Shown piece after piece: positions 54,365-63,932 of a stretch of DNA of 64,000 nucleotides. This stretch comes from JAWLCA01 sp050485905 (GTDB lineage: Bacteria; Pseudomonadota; Alphaproteobacteria; Rhodobacterales; Rhodobacteraceae): positions 1 to 64,000 of the forward strand of contig JBJHCH010000003.1 in the NCBI GenBank assembly GCA_050485905.1, in the 5' to 3' direction. Position numbers and translations under genes: made by a program. The notes below the pieces were generated by a model that was not told the origin of the DNA, made no database searches, and saw only the letters and a list, made by a program, of their open reading frames with translations. Within the stretch, counting starts at the first letter, position 1. Every line of letters starts with the position of its first letter.

Positions 54365-54374
54365 CGCGCCCTGC

Positions 54375-54662
54375 TCAGCCCTGTTTGCCGTTCAGTCGGT
54401 CCCGCAGCAGCTTGCCTGTCTTGAAGAAGGGCACGGCCTTGCCCTCGACCTGCACCGATTCACCGGTGCGCGGGTTGCGCCCCATCCTGGGGTCGCGCTT
54501 CTTGACCGAGAAGGCGCCGAAACCACGAAGTTCAACCCGGTCGCCGCGGGCCATGGCCTCAATGACCTCCTCGAATATCGTATTCACGATGCGCTCCACG
54601 TCGCGCTGATAGAGATGCGGGTTTTCCTCGGCGATCTTCTGGATCAGCTCCGACCGGATCAT
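54375..54662 (-). CDS. ihfB: Integration host factor beta subunit
   Basis: This is a DNA-bending HU-family protein (95 aa). [40 protein letters not shown] and [14 protein letters not shown] show the beta arm and its Pro. The start is set at MIRSELIQ after a GGGGG/GGG region; the frame extends upstream without family likeness. Located between rpsA and lapA. Confidence 0.95.
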   Translation of the reverse strand: MIRSELIQKIAEENPHLYQRDVERIVNTIFEEVIEAMARGDRVELRGFGAFSVKKRDPRMGRNPRTGESVQVEGKAVPFFKTGKLLRDRLNGKQG

Positions 54663-54886
54663 GCGCACTATCCCCCCTGGGTGAACGACACTCTGATTGC
54701 CGTTTCTATCCGCATGACTATAGGCACTTTCGGGCGCGGCACAAACAGGAATGCCTTGGAATAACCCGACATTCCCGCCGGATCGGCGCAACCGCGCCCC
54801 TATTCTGGTGTTTGTCGGCTGGTTTCACACGTCATGGTTGAAGCTTGAATGCCGATCCATCGGCGCGATTCGGGTTCGCAAAGCAG

Positions 54887-54912
54887 AACGGCCCCGCGCT
54901 GGCGGGGCCGTT
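54887..54912 (-). terminator. Terminator of rpsA
   Basis: On the minus strand AACGGCCCCGC and GCGGGGCCGTT (arms 54902-54912 and 54887-54897) close a 4-nt loop and are followed by CTGCTTTG. It lies 22 nt after the rpsA stop. Confidence 0.8.
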
Positions 54913-54934
54913 CGACATAGGCTTGGTCTGAATA

Positions 54935-56614
54935 TCAGCTGCGATCCTTGAGTGCGGCGCCCAGGATGTCGCCCAGCGACGCGCCCGAGTCGGAAGAACC
55001 GTACTGTTCCACGGCCTCCTTCTCCTCGGCGATCTCGCGCGCCTTGATCGACAGGCCCAGTTTGCGGGCCTTGGCATCGACGTTCGTCACGCGGGCATCG
55101 ACCTTGTCGCCGACCTGGAACCGCTCGGGGCGCTGTTCGGCCCGGTCGCGGCTGAGGTCAGAGCGGCGGATGAACGACTTCATGCCGTTGTATTCCACCT
55201 CGATCCCGCCATCCTCGATCGCGGTCACCGCACAGGTCACGATCGAGCCACGCTTCACGCCGTCGATCGCCTCGCTGAAGGTATCGGCTCCCAGCGCCTT
55301 GACGGAGAGCGAGATGCGCTCCTTCTCGACATCGACTTCCAGCACCGATGCCTGAACCACATCGCCCTTGCGATAGTTCTGGATCGCTTCTTCGCCGCGC
55401 TGATCCCAGCTCAGGTCGCTCAGGTGCACCATGCCGTCGATGTCGTGGTCCAGCCCGATGAACAGACCGAACTCGGTGATGTTCTTCACCTCGCCCTCAA
55501 TGGTGCTGCCGACCGGGTGATCCTCCGCGAACAACTCCCACGGATTGCGCATGGTCTGCTTCAGGCCCAGGCTGACCCGACGCTTAGCGCTGTCAATCTC
55601 CAGCACCATGACGTCGACTTCCTGGCTGGTAGAGACGATCTTGCCGGGATGGACGTTCTTCTTGGTCCAGGACATCTCCGAGACGTGCACCAGCCCCTCG
55701 ACGCCCGGCTCCAGCTCCACAAAGGCGCCGTAATCGGTGATGTTGGTCACGCGGCCCTTGTGAACCGATCCCAGCGGGAAGTTCTTTTCCACCGCGTCCC
55801 ACGGATCTTCCTGAAGCTGCTTGATGCCCAGGCTGATGCGATGGGTGTCCTTGTTGATCTTGATGACCTGAACCTTCAGGGTCTCGCCGATCGACAGGAT
55901 CTCCGACGGGTGGTTGACGCGACGCCAAGCCATGTCGGTCACGTGCAGCAGGCCATCGACGCCGCCCAGATCGACGAAGGCGCCGTATTCGGTGATGTTC
56001 TTGACCACGCCATCGACCACCTGGCCCTCGGCCAGTTGCGAGATGACCTCGGCGCGCTGTTCGGCGCGGCTTTCTTCCAGAATGGCGCGGCGCGAGACGA
56101 CGATGTTGCCGCGGCGACGGTCCATCTTCAGGATCTGGAACGGCTGCTTCAGGCCCATCAGCGGGCCGGCATCGCGCACCGGACGCACGTCAACCTGGCT
56201 GCCGGGCAGGAAGGCCACGGCACCGCCCAGATCGACGGTGAACCCGCCCTTGACGCGGCCGAAGATCGCGCCCTCGACGCGCTCCTCCTTGTCGTAGGCT
56301 TTCTCCAGCCGGTCCCACGCCTCTTCGCGGCGGGCCTTCTCGCGGCTGATCGAGGCTTCTCCGCGGGCGTTTTCAACGCGGTCAAGGTAAACCTCGACCT
56401 CATCGCCCACTTCGATTTCCGGTGCTTGGCCGGGGCTTGCGAATTCCTTCAGATCGACGCGGCCTTCCATCTTGTAGCCGACGTCGATGATGGCTTGGCC
56501 CGCCTCGATGGCGATGACCTTGCCCTTGACGACCGAACCTTCGTCCGGGGTGTCGATTTCGAAGCTTTCGTTCAGGAGGGCTTCGAACTCCTCCATCGTG
56601 GCTTTAGCGCACAT
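54935..56614 (-). CDS. rpsA: 30S ribosomal protein S1
   Basis: This protein of six S1 (OB-fold) repeats recruits mRNA to the ribosome. The N-terminal MCAKATMEEFEALLNESFEI binds the 30S subunit, and repeats such as VDLGGVDGLLHVTDMAWRRV and GYGAFVELEPGVEGLVHVSEM-like segments are spaced about 85 residues apart. The length (559 aa) is normal. cmk lies upstream, 110 nt away. Confidence 0.97.
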   Translation of the reverse strand: MCAKATMEEFEALLNESFEIDTPDEGSVVKGKVIAIEAGQAIIDVGYKMEGRVDLKEFASPGQAPEIEVGDEVEVYLDRVENARGEASISREKARREEAWDRLEKAYDKEERVEGAIFGRVKGGFTVDLGGAVAFLPGSQVDVRPVRDAGPLMGLKQPFQILKMDRRRGNIVVSRRAILEESRAEQRAEVISQLAEGQVVDGVVKNITEYGAFVDLGGVDGLLHVTDMAWRRVNHPSEILSIGETLKVQVIKINKDTHRISLGIKQLQEDPWDAVEKNFPLGSVHKGRVTNITDYGAFVELEPGVEGLVHVSEMSWTKKNVHPGKIVSTSQEVDVMVLEIDSAKRRVSLGLKQTMRNPWELFAEDHPVGSTIEGEVKNITEFGLFIGLDHDIDGMVHLSDLSWDQRGEEAIQNYRKGDVVQASVLEVDVEKERISLSVKALGADTFSEAIDGVKRGSIVTCAVTAIEDGGIEVEYNGMKSFIRRSDLSRDRAEQRPERFQVGDKVDARVTNVDAKARKLGLSIKAREIAEEKEAVEQYGSSDSGASLGDILGAALKDRS

Positions 56615-56724
56615 GCGTCAGTTGTTCCTTTTCAATCGGTGTTTTCAGGCCATGCGGTTGGCTCCGCCGGTCTTTGGTTTCCGTCTTGGGGCAAAGGCCC
56701 GGATCAAACACAAAAGGGCCGTGG

Positions 56725-57348
56725 TTACCCGCGACCCTGCCCGATCCGTTTTTCTATGGCCTCGACTGCCTTTTTGACTGCGGCGTCTATAGTCAGTTCC
56801 GTTGTGTCAAGCAAGAGCGCATCGGGCGCGGGTCGCAGGGGCGCGGTGGCGCGGCCGGAATCGCGGGCATCGCGCGCGCGCAGGTCGGCCAGAACTTCGG
56901 CCTCCGTCAGCCCGGGAAGGCCGACGCGAAGTTCGCACCAGCGGCGGTGCGCACGCACTTCGTCGCTGGCAGTCACGAACAGCTTTACCTCCGCTTCAGG
57001 GCAGATCACGGTGCCGATGTCGCGCCCATCCAGCACAGCGCCACCGGGACGGCGGGCGAAACCGCGCTGAAACTCCACCAACGCCTCGCGCACCTCGGGG
57101 ATCGCCGCGACGCGGCTGGCGGCCTGACCGGCCTCGGCGCTGCGCAGATCGCTGCGCACCAGATCAGCAGGCACCAAGTCGCGCGCCGCTTCGACCGGAT
57201 CGCCACCCATGGCACCGACCGCCCGATAGAGAAGTCCCGTATCGAGATGCGCAAAGCCGAAATGCTCCGCGACCGCGCGGCCAATCGTGCCCTTGCCAGA
57301 AGCCGCTGGGCCGTCGATCGCCACAGTGAACCGCAGATCGCCGCTCAT
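56725..57348 (-). CDS. cmk: Cytidylate kinase
   Basis: This nucleotide kinase phosphorylates CMP and dCMP. The P-loop [11 protein letters not shown] is at residues 13-23, and [31 protein letters not shown] and the LID region follow. The length is 207 aa. The start overlaps the aroA stop by 4 nt, so it is translated in one operon with aroA. Confidence 0.96.
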   Translation of the reverse strand: MSGDLRFTVAIDGPAASGKGTIGRAVAEHFGFAHLDTGLLYRAVGAMGGDPVEAARDLVPADLVRSDLRSAEAGQAASRVAAIPEVREALVEFQRGFARRPGGAVLDGRDIGTVICPEAEVKLFVTASDEVRAHRRWCELRVGLPGLTEAEVLADLRARDARDSGRATAPLRPAPDALLLDTTELTIDAAVKKAVEAIEKRIGQGRG

Positions 57349-58691
57349 CCGGGCCGGCCGATGTCTGCCCCCAGCGCCCGCATCAGCCCCTCAAAGGCGG
57401 GGAAGGAGGTGGCAATCGGGCCGGCGTCGTCCACCGTGATCGGCGCGCGGGACACGAGGCCGAGGCAGAGGAAGCTCATGGCGATGCGGTGATCCAGGCG
57501 GCTCTCCACCGTCGCCCCGCCCGGCACGCCGCCCGGCCCCATGCCGTGGACGGTCAGGCTGTCCTCGGTCTCCTCGATCCGCACGCCGCAGGCTTCCAGC
57601 CCACGGGCCATCGCGTCGATGCGGTCGCTTTCCTTCACCCGCAACTCCTTGATGCCCCGCATCACGGTCGCGCCCTCTGCGGTCGCGGCCAGTGCGGCGA
57701 GCACCGGATATTCGTCGATCATGCTGGCCGCGCGGTCAGGCGGCACCTCGATCCCCCTGAGCGGGCCGAAGCGCACCCAGAGGTCGGCCACAGGCTCGCC
57801 CCCTTCCTCGCGCGGGTTGGCGAAGGTGATGTCGGCACCCATGTCCACCAGCGTCTGGTAGAGGCCGGCGCGGGTCGGGTTCTGGCTGACGCCGGGAACG
57901 TGAATCTCCGACCCCTCGACCATCAGCGCGGCGCAGACCGGGAAGGCGGCAGAGCTTGGGTCGCGCGGCACGGCGACGGTCTGGGGCCGCAGTTCGGGGC
58001 GGCCGGTCAGGGTGATGACGCGGCCCTCGGCCGTATCCTCGACCGTCAGCTCGGCGCCGAAGCCGCGCAGCATCCGCTCGGAATGGTCGCGCGTCGCCTC
58101 GGCCTCGATCACGACGGTCTGTCCTGGGGCGTTCAGCCCCGCCAGCAGCACGGCGGATTTCACCTGCGCGGACGGCACCGGAAGGGTGTAGCGCACCGGC
58201 AAGGGGCTTTCGGCGCCCACCACCGTCATCGGCAGCCGCCCGCCGCGCCGGCCATGGGCGCGCGTGCCGAACAGGGCGAGCGGGTCGGTCACGCGGCCCA
58301 TCGGGCGCTTGTTGAGGCTCGCGTCGCCGGTGAAGGTGGCGGTGATCGGCGTGGTGGCCATCGCGCCCATGATCAGCCGCACCCCGGTGCCGGAATTGCC
58401 GCAGTCGATCACCCGGTCGGGTTCGGCAAAGCCGCCGACGCCCACGCCATGCACCGACCACTGGCCGGGGGCGTGCTGCGTCACCTCGGCGCCAAAGGCG
58501 CGCATCGCGGCGGCGGTGTCCAGCACGTCCTGCCCCTCCAGCAGGCCGGAAACTTTCGTCTCGCCCACCGCCAGCGCGCCAAGGATCAGCGAGCGGTGGC
58601 TGATCGACTTGTCGCCCGGCACCTGCGCGGTGCCGGAAAGCGGCCCGCCCGCCCGCGCGGTCATCGGTGTTGCTGGCCCGTGTCCCGACAT
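57345..58691 (-). CDS. aroA: 3-phosphoshikimate 1-carboxyvinyltransferase (EPSP synthase), class II
   Basis: This shikimate-pathway enzyme joins PEP and shikimate-3-phosphate. [49 protein letters not shown] and [14 protein letters not shown] mark a class II (Agrobacterium CP4-like) enzyme, 448 aa. In CP4 the corresponding loop is GNAATG, with Ala where this one has Gly. A long frame upstream is in a repeat-free spacer and is not family-like; [15 protein letters not shown] is the start. aroA heads aroA-cmk-rpsA. Confidence 0.95.
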   Translation of the reverse strand: MSGHGPATPMTARAGGPLSGTAQVPGDKSISHRSLILGALAVGETKVSGLLEGQDVLDTAAAMRAFGAEVTQHAPGQWSVHGVGVGGFAEPDRVIDCGNSGTGVRLIMGAMATTPITATFTGDASLNKRPMGRVTDPLALFGTRAHGRRGGRLPMTVVGAESPLPVRYTLPVPSAQVKSAVLLAGLNAPGQTVVIEAEATRDHSERMLRGFGAELTVEDTAEGRVITLTGRPELRPQTVAVPRDPSSAAFPVCAALMVEGSEIHVPGVSQNPTRAGLYQTLVDMGADITFANPREEGGEPVADLWVRFGPLRGIEVPPDRAASMIDEYPVLAALAATAEGATVMRGIKELRVKESDRIDAMARGLEACGVRIEETEDSLTVHGMGPGGVPGGATVESRLDHRIAMSFLCLGLVSRAPITVDDAGPIATSFPAFEGLMRALGADIGRPG

Positions 58692-58894
58692 GATCGCCCC
58701 CCGAAGTGTCGGCCCGGGGCTTAGCGAATGGACCCGGCGGGGTCCAGCGGGAACGCGCCGGGCTGTGCCGGCTTCTGCCACATGGGGGTAGGGCCGCGCC
58801 TGACCCTTGGGAGGGCGCTTTGCGGCGGTGGGCATGATTGCTTTATGGTGCCACAACCCTCCAACGGCGGATCGCGTTGCATCGCTGCAATGCG

Positions 58895-58942
58895 CCCTCC
58901 CGGGGGGAGGGTCGGGCGCGGCCCGGGCTGGTCGCCCGGGCC
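58895..58942 (-). terminator. Pair of GC-rich hairpins after the 2-hydroxyacid dehydrogenase gene
   Basis: Hairpin 58920-58942 has GGCCCGGGC, loop TGGTC and its complement, ending 8 nt from the stop codon. A second, CCCTCCC-GGG-GGGAGGG, is at 58895-58911. Neither has a T-run, so factor-dependent termination or mRNA protection is likelier than a classical terminator. The remaining spacer up to aroA (58692-58894) shows no gene. Confidence 0.45.
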
Positions 58943-58949
58943 AGAGGCC

Positions 58950-59936
58950 CTACAGCATCGACGGCACAACCTGATCGGGCGGGCGGTGGCCGTCGGCAAA
59001 GGTCTTGATGTTGATGATCACCTTTTCGCCCATCTCCACCCGGCCCTCGATCGTGGCCGAGCCCATGTGCGGCAGCAGCACCACGTTCTTCAGCTCGCGC
59101 AGCCGGGGGTTGATATCGGTGCCATGCTCGTAGACATCCAGCCCCGCGCCGGCCAGTTCGCCCGACCTGAGCGCCCGGGTCAGCGCATTCTCGTCGATCA
59201 CCTCGCCCCGGCTGGTGTTCACGATCACCGCCGTGGGCTTCATCAGCTTCAGCCGCCGCGCGTTCAGCAGGTGAAAGGTCGAGGGCGTGTGCGGGCAGTT
59301 CACGCTGATGATGTCCATCCGCGCCACCATCTGGTCGAGGCTTTCCCAATAGGTCGCCTCCAGCCCCTCCTCGATCTCGTCGCGCAGGCGGCGGCGGTTG
59401 TGATAGTGGATCTGCAGCCCGAAGGCGCGGGCGCGCCGCGCCACGGCCTGGCCGATCCGGCCCATGCCCAGGATGCCCAGCCGCCGGCCGCCCAGCCGCC
59501 CGCCCAGCAGCGCCGTGGGCGCCCAGCCGCGCCAGTCGCCCGCCTGCATCAGCGCCAGCCCCTCGGGGATGCGGCGGGTCACGGACAGGATCAGCGCCAT
59601 CACCATGTCGGCGGTATCCTCGGTCACCACACCCGGCGTGTTCGACACCAGTATCCCACGCTGTCGGGCGGTCTGCACGTCGATATGATCCACCCCGGCG
59701 CCAAAATTCGCGATCAGCTTCAGCCGTTCGCTCGCCGCGCCGAGCAGGGCCGCATCGATCCGGTCGGTTATTGTCGGCACCAGAACATCGGCGCGCTGCA
59801 TGGCCGACAGAAGCTCGTCGCGGGTCATGGGCGCGTCGCTCTCGCGCAATTCGACCGCGAACAGCTCCTTCATCCGGGTCTCCACGACCTCGGGCAACCG
59901 TCGCGTCACGACAACACTCAGGCGCTGTGTCGGCAT
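58950..59936 (-). CDS. D-isomer-specific 2-hydroxyacid dehydrogenase (glyoxylate/hydroxypyruvate reductase-like)
   Basis: This NAD(P)H-dependent enzyme of 328 aa probably reduces glyoxylate or hydroxypyruvate. The substrate-side NFGAGVDHID, the Rossmann motif LGILGMGRIGQAVARRA (about residue 150), NTSRGEVIDENAL (catalytic Arg) and LLPHMGSATIEGR (catalytic His) are present. The start MPTQRLSVV is chosen; 73 codons lie in frame upstream, but the divergent SH3 gene needs that space for its promoter. Confidence 0.88.
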   Translation of the reverse strand: MPTQRLSVVVTRRLPEVVETRMKELFAVELRESDAPMTRDELLSAMQRADVLVPTITDRIDAALLGAASERLKLIANFGAGVDHIDVQTARQRGILVSNTPGVVTEDTADMVMALILSVTRRIPEGLALMQAGDWRGWAPTALLGGRLGGRRLGILGMGRIGQAVARRARAFGLQIHYHNRRRLRDEIEEGLEATYWESLDQMVARMDIISVNCPHTPSTFHLLNARRLKLMKPTAVIVNTSRGEVIDENALTRALRSGELAGAGLDVYEHGTDINPRLRELKNVVLLPHMGSATIEGRVEMGEKVIINIKTFADGHRPPDQVVPSML

Positions 59937-60058
59937 CCCTTCCCCTTCGCTCTTGCAACCGGCATCCCGGGTGGCAAAGTGGCCGATAGCGGGGCGCCAA
60001 ACAAGCCCCGAGACGCGAGGTGGCCCGCAGAGGCCGCGAGAGGGCAGAGCGGGCAGGC

Positions 60059-60586
60059 ATGATGATGCAGACGGGACGTTGGGCGATCCTGATGGCGGCG
60101 CTGGTTCTGGCGGTGCCGTCGATACCCGTGCACGCGGTAGAGGCTGTGGCCGCATCAGAGCGTGGTCCGGTCACCAACCTGCCGTTGCCGCGCTTCGTCT
60201 CTCTTAAGGCGAATGAGGGGAATGCCCGCCGCGGCCCCGGCACGGCCCACCGGATCGACTGGGTCTTCACGAGGCGCGACATGCCGCTGCGCGTGACGGC
60301 AGAGCACGAACACTGGCGTCGGGTCGAGGATCGGGATGGCGCAGGCGGCTGGGTGCACTACGCGCTCCTCTCAGGTGTGCGCACCGCGCTGATCGAGCAG
60401 GATTTGACTGCGCTTCATGCCCGCGCCGACGCGGGCACCCCGGTGATGGCCTATCTGGAAGCGGGAGTCGTGGCGCGGCTGATCGCCTGCACCGAAACCT
60501 GGTGCCGGCTGAATGCTGAAGGCAACAGAGGCTGGGTGCCGAAGTCCGCGCTCTGGGGCGTGCTGCCCGACGAGGTTTTCGACTGA
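60059..60586 (+). CDS. Exported SH3-domain protein
   Basis: This 175-aa protein has a signal peptide (MMMQTGRWAILMAALVLAVPSIPVHA) and two bacterial SH3-like domains: SLKANEGNARRGPGTAHRIDW and the second around TALHARADAGTPVMAYLEAGV. Proteins of this kind bind cell-wall peptides or act in envelope homeostasis. The RBS is weak and there are two adjacent ATGs at 60059 and 60062. Divergent from the hydroxyacid dehydrogenase, and a 60-nt gap precedes the CDF gene. Confidence 0.82.
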   Translation: MMMQTGRWAILMAALVLAVPSIPVHAVEAVAASERGPVTNLPLPRFVSLKANEGNARRGPGTAHRIDWVFTRRDMPLRVTAEHEHWRRVEDRDGAGGWVHYALLSGVRTALIEQDLTALHARADAGTPVMAYLEAGVVARLIACTETWCRLNAEGNRGWVPKSALWGVLPDEVFD

Positions 60587-60646
60587 CCCGCCGCTTGCCA
60601 CTCCCCCGGACCGGCTGTTAGCACTGGACCCCCGCCGGGATCGCCG

Positions 60647-61525
60647 ATGCAAAGCCACACGACACAACTCAACATCTCCGCCTGTCTGGCGTCGGTCGCG
60701 GTCGCCTCGGTGCTGGTCGGGCTGAAGCTCTGGGCGCTGATCGCCACCGGGGCGCTGTCGGTCGCGGCTTCGCTGGCCGACAGCGCGATGGACCTGATGA
60801 TGTCGGTCGTGGCGCTGGCCGCCATCATCTACGCTGCGCGCCCCGCCGACGAGGATCACGCCTTTGGCCATACCTCGGCCGAGGATCTGGCGGCGCTGGG
60901 GCAAAGCCTGCTGATCCTTGGCGCGGGCGTGCTGATCGGCTGGACCGCCGTGGCCCGGCTGTTGGCCGACAGTCCCGCGCCGCTCAGGGCCGAAGGGATG
61001 GGCATGGCAGTGATGGCGGTGTCGGCGGTGCTGACCGCTGGGCTGGTGGCCTGGCAGACCCGCGTCGCCCGGCGCACCGGCAACCGCGTGGTGCGCGCCG
61101 ACCGGCTCCACTACATCGGCGACCTTATCCCCACGCTGGGCGCGATCGTCGCGCTGTTCGTCTCATCGCGCTTCGGCATCGGGCAGGTGGACAGCGTGGT
61201 GGCCCTGCTGGCCGCAGGCATCCTGATCCACGGCGCTGTCGGCATCGGCCGCGGCGCCTTGGACGCCCTGATGGACCGCGGTGCCGAGCCCGAGGTGGTG
61301 GCTGGCATCGCCCGCATCGTCGAGGGCTGGCCGGGCGTGCAGGGCCACCACGACCTGAAGACGCGCACCGCCGGCTCGGTCCTGTTCGTCAACCTGCATA
61401 TCGAACTCGACGGCGGCCAGACCCTGAACGAGGCCCATGCCATCGGCGCGGCACTGAAGCGCGCGATCATGGACGCGCACCCCAATGCCGACGTGATCAT
61501 CCACAAGGATCCGGTGCGCCGCTAA
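60647..61525 (+). CDS. fieF: Cation diffusion facilitator metal exporter
   Basis: This inner-membrane divalent-metal/H+ antiporter (292 aa) is of the FieF/CzcD family. It has six predicted helices; SLADSAMDLMMSVVAL carries the first metal-site Asp residues, EDHAFGHTSAEDLAALGQS the His and Asp of the second half, and the C-terminal cytoplasmic domain has GVQGHHDLKTRTAG. The metal (Zn or Fe) is not specified by sequence. A palindromic repeat starts at its stop codon. Confidence 0.9.
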   Translation: MQSHTTQLNISACLASVAVASVLVGLKLWALIATGALSVAASLADSAMDLMMSVVALAAIIYAARPADEDHAFGHTSAEDLAALGQSLLILGAGVLIGWTAVARLLADSPAPLRAEGMGMAVMAVSAVLTAGLVAWQTRVARRTGNRVVRADRLHYIGDLIPTLGAIVALFVSSRFGIGQVDSVVALLAAGILIHGAVGIGRGALDALMDRGAEPEVVAGIARIVEGWPGVQGHHDLKTRTAGSVLFVNLHIELDGGQTLNEAHAIGAALKRAIMDAHPNADVIIHKDPVRR

Positions 61526-61620
61526 AGCCTGTCGCGCAGAATTGGGAACCGGTTCTGCGCTTCCCCGACATGCGAAAACAAAAGGATAGAGCCTGTCGCG
61601 GTCATTCGAAACCAAACAAT
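61524..61620. repeat. RIME-like intergenic palindromic element
   Basis: AGCCTGTCGCG occurs at 61526 and again near 61590. The first copy opens a hairpin: GCGCAGAA (61534-61541), loop, TTCTGCGC (61553-61560), enclosed by GCCTGTCG (61527-61534) and CGACATGC (61566-61573), nearly complementary. The tail has AAAACAAAAGGATAGAGCC. This layout resembles the RIME/Bru-RS palindromes dispersed in Rhizobiales genomes. Confidence 0.6.
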
Positions 61621-61637
61621 AGCGCAACGCCCCCCAG

Positions 61638-62120
61638 CTAGAGCAGACGCACCGGCGTGCCGGGGCGCACCGCGTCGAACAGCGTCATCATCGCCGCCTC
61701 GCCCAGCATCACCGCACCCGGCCGGGCCAGTCGGCCGTCGTGGAACCGGATCGCCTCGGGGTCCAGCACAAGCTCGCGGCTGGCGCGGATGCGCGCGGCC
61801 ACACCCTCGCGCCAGCGCGGATCGGCCAGCTTGCGCAACACCCTCAGCCGTCCGGGGCGCGGGCGACCGTCCTCCGGCAGGGCGGCAGCGGTGGCCAGCA
61901 GCAGCCGCCCGTTCGGCGCCCACAGGTGCAGCCAGCCCGCGACCATGTCGACCAGCACCGCGCCGCGGTCCAGCGCGTCGAAATGATCGGCCCAGTGGCG
62001 CAGCGGCGCGGCAGCGGCCTGCCCGGACCAGCCAGAACCGGGCCAGCCAAAGGCCGCGGCCAGACGGGAAAGCGCCGGGGCGCGTGGCGGGAACTGCTGC
62101 GGGGTCACTTGGTCACTCAT
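61638..62120 (-). CDS. Hypothetical protein
   Basis: I do not recognise a family. The 160-aa product contains a helical, Arg/Ala-rich sequence with RLAAAFGWPGSGW, RPRPGRLRVLRKLADPRW and a hydrophobic C-terminus. The start at MSDQVTPQQFPPRAP is chosen because coding-like sequence begins there. It is convergent with fieF and the RIME-like repeat lies at its 3' side. Confidence 0.6.
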   Translation of the reverse strand: MSDQVTPQQFPPRAPALSRLAAAFGWPGSGWSGQAAAAPLRHWADHFDALDRGAVLVDMVAGWLHLWAPNGRLLLATAAALPEDGRPRPGRLRVLRKLADPRWREGVAARIRASRELVLDPEAIRFHDGRLARPGAVMLGEAAMMTLFDAVRPGTPVRLL

Positions 62121-62332
62121 GCTCTTGTCCTCTGTCAGCCTCGGCCCTCGACGGAGCCTTGCGCAAAGACAAGGGGGCACGGCCGATCACCTGCAACTCA
62201 CGCCTGCGTGCAGCGGCAAGGATCGGCGCATCGGGCCACACATGCAGCGGCGCACAGCCGGTCTGCGCCCCTGCGCCTGCAAATCCGGCCCAGGATCACG
62301 CATATATGAGCGGTATCAACCCGAGGATCGCC

Positions 62333-62830
62333 ATGACCGCCCCCGCAAGCACCCCCGTCCACCCCGCCACCCGCATCGGCCACGTCCACCTGAAGGTGGC
62401 CGATCTCGACCGCGCCATCCGATTCTATTCCGGCGTGCTCGGCTTCCAGATCACCCAGCAATACGGCCCGCAGGCCGCCTTTCTGTCGGCGGGCGGCTAC
62501 CACCACCACATCGGGCTGAACACCTGGGAAAGCGCGGGCGGCACCCCGCCGCCGCCGGGCCATACCGGGCTTTACCACACCGCCTTCCTGTACCCCGACC
62601 GTGCAGCGCTGGCCGATGCGCTGCGCCGGGTGGTGCAGGCCGGCATCCCGCTCGACGGCGCCGCCGACCACGGGGTCAGCGAGGCGATCTACCTGCGCGA
62701 CCCCGATGGCAACGGGGTGGAGCTGTACCGCGACCGCCCCGAAGCCGACTGGCCCCGCGACGCCAAGGGGCAGCTTTCGATGGTGAACGCGCCGCTGGAC
62801 CTGAAGGCGCTATTGGCCGAGGCACCCTGA
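62333..62830 (+). CDS. VOC-family (glyoxalase/bleomycin-resistance fold) dioxygenase-like protein
   Basis: This 165-aa protein has the vicinal-oxygen-chelate fold. RIGHVHLKVADLDRAIRFYS gives the first metal His, HHHIGLN near residue 56 the second region, and YLRDPDGNGVELYRDRP the Glu at about 133. Activity might be ring-cleavage or glutathione transfer; substrate unknown. The second ATG is chosen, preceded by GAGGATC; an upstream ATG (62306) would add 9 residues. It precedes ilvE by 58 nt. Confidence 0.82.
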   Translation: MTAPASTPVHPATRIGHVHLKVADLDRAIRFYSGVLGFQITQQYGPQAAFLSAGGYHHHIGLNTWESAGGTPPPPGHTGLYHTAFLYPDRAALADALRRVVQAGIPLDGAADHGVSEAIYLRDPDGNGVELYRDRPEADWPRDAKGQLSMVNAPLDLKALLAEAP

Positions 62831-62888
62831 CCACTGGACCCCGCCGCGCCCCGGTGCTTTAAGCGGCCCGACCGACGGGGAGAGACGC

Positions 62889-63764
62889 ATGGCCACGGGC
62901 ACCAACATCCGCACCTGGTATCAGGGCAGCTGGCACGACGGCGACGTGATGATCATGCGCGCCGCCGACCACGGCTCGTGGCTCGGCACCACCGTCTTTG
63001 ACGGCGCCCGCTGGTTCGAGGGCGTGGCCCCCGACCTGCTGGCCCATTGCCAGCGCGTCAACAACTCGGCCGAGGCGCTGATGATCACCCCCACGGTGAC
63101 CGCCGACGACATGGTCGCGATGGCGATGGAGGGGCTGAAGGCCTACGCCCCCGATGCCGCCGTCTACATCCGCCCGATGTACTGGGCGCTGGAGGGCGGG
63201 GATCTCGGCGTCGCGCCGAAACGCGGCGCGACCGGCTTTGCCCTCTGCTTGGAACAGATCCCGATGGCCGCGCCCGACGCCTCCACCACGCTGACCACCA
63301 CCCGCTACCGCCGCCCGGTGCTGGAGGATGCGGTGGTCAACGCGAAAGCGGGGTGCCTCTACCCCAACAACGCCCGCATGCTGGTCGAGGCGCGGGCCAA
63401 GGGCTTCGGCAACGCGCTGGTCGCCGATGCGCTGGGCAACGTGGCCGAGGCCGCCACTGCCAACGTCTTCATGGTCCGCGATGGAGAGGTCTTTACCCCG
63501 GTCCCCAACGGCACCTTCCTGGCCGGCATCACCCGGTCGCGCCACATCACGAACCTGCGCGCCGACGGCCACCGCGTGCATGAAACCGTGCTCAGCTTCG
63601 ACGACTTCCGCGCGGCGGATGAGGTGTTCCTGTCGGGCAACATGATGAAGGTCACGCCGGTGACGCAGTTCGACGACACGCATTACCAGGTCGGCCCGGT
63701 CACCCGCCGGGTGCGAGAATTGTACTGGGACTGGGCGCATTCGCGCCGATCTAACGGCGCATAA
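62889..63764 (+). CDS. ilvE: Branched-chain amino acid aminotransferase
   Basis: This fold-type IV PLP transaminase (291 aa) makes Leu, Ile and Val from their keto acids. The early TWYQGSWHDGDVMIMRAADH and the PLP-Lys region VVNAKAGCLYPNNARML (Lys about residue 157), ALGNVAEAATANVF and GITRSRH are typical of the short BCAT of this group. It is not part of a larger ilv operon here. Confidence 0.9.
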   Translation: MATGTNIRTWYQGSWHDGDVMIMRAADHGSWLGTTVFDGARWFEGVAPDLLAHCQRVNNSAEALMITPTVTADDMVAMAMEGLKAYAPDAAVYIRPMYWALEGGDLGVAPKRGATGFALCLEQIPMAAPDASTTLTTTRYRRPVLEDAVVNAKAGCLYPNNARMLVEARAKGFGNALVADALGNVAEAATANVFMVRDGEVFTPVPNGTFLAGITRSRHITNLRADGHRVHETVLSFDDFRAADEVFLSGNMMKVTPVTQFDDTHYQVGPVTRRVRELYWDWAHSRRSNGA

Positions 63765-63932
63765 CCGCCCACCTCTGCCATCGCCTGCTCAATCCATCGG
63801 CACATAGCCGCCGCTGACCCTACGTCATGCGCACATTTGTGCGCAAACCGAAAATCGTGATTGGACAAACCTGATTCCTGAACGCAGGAAATTTGAACTG
63901 GTTAACATCCAGTCAACTCAACAGTGGAGAAA
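63765..63932. promoter_or_regulatory. Regulatory-looking spacer with inverted repeat
   Basis: The AT-richer spacer contains TGCGCACA at 63828-63835 and TGTGCGCA at 63838-63845, an exact 8-bp inverted repeat with a 2-nt centre. ACCCTACGTCATGC just upstream (63817-63830) occurs also at 1412-1425. No gene is apparent here. Confidence 0.4.

Noticed and set aside
54840..54934. Possible tRNA because of a GGTTCGCAAAG stretch
   Set aside because: No cloverleaf or acceptor stem can be drawn; the hairpin there is the rpsA terminator.
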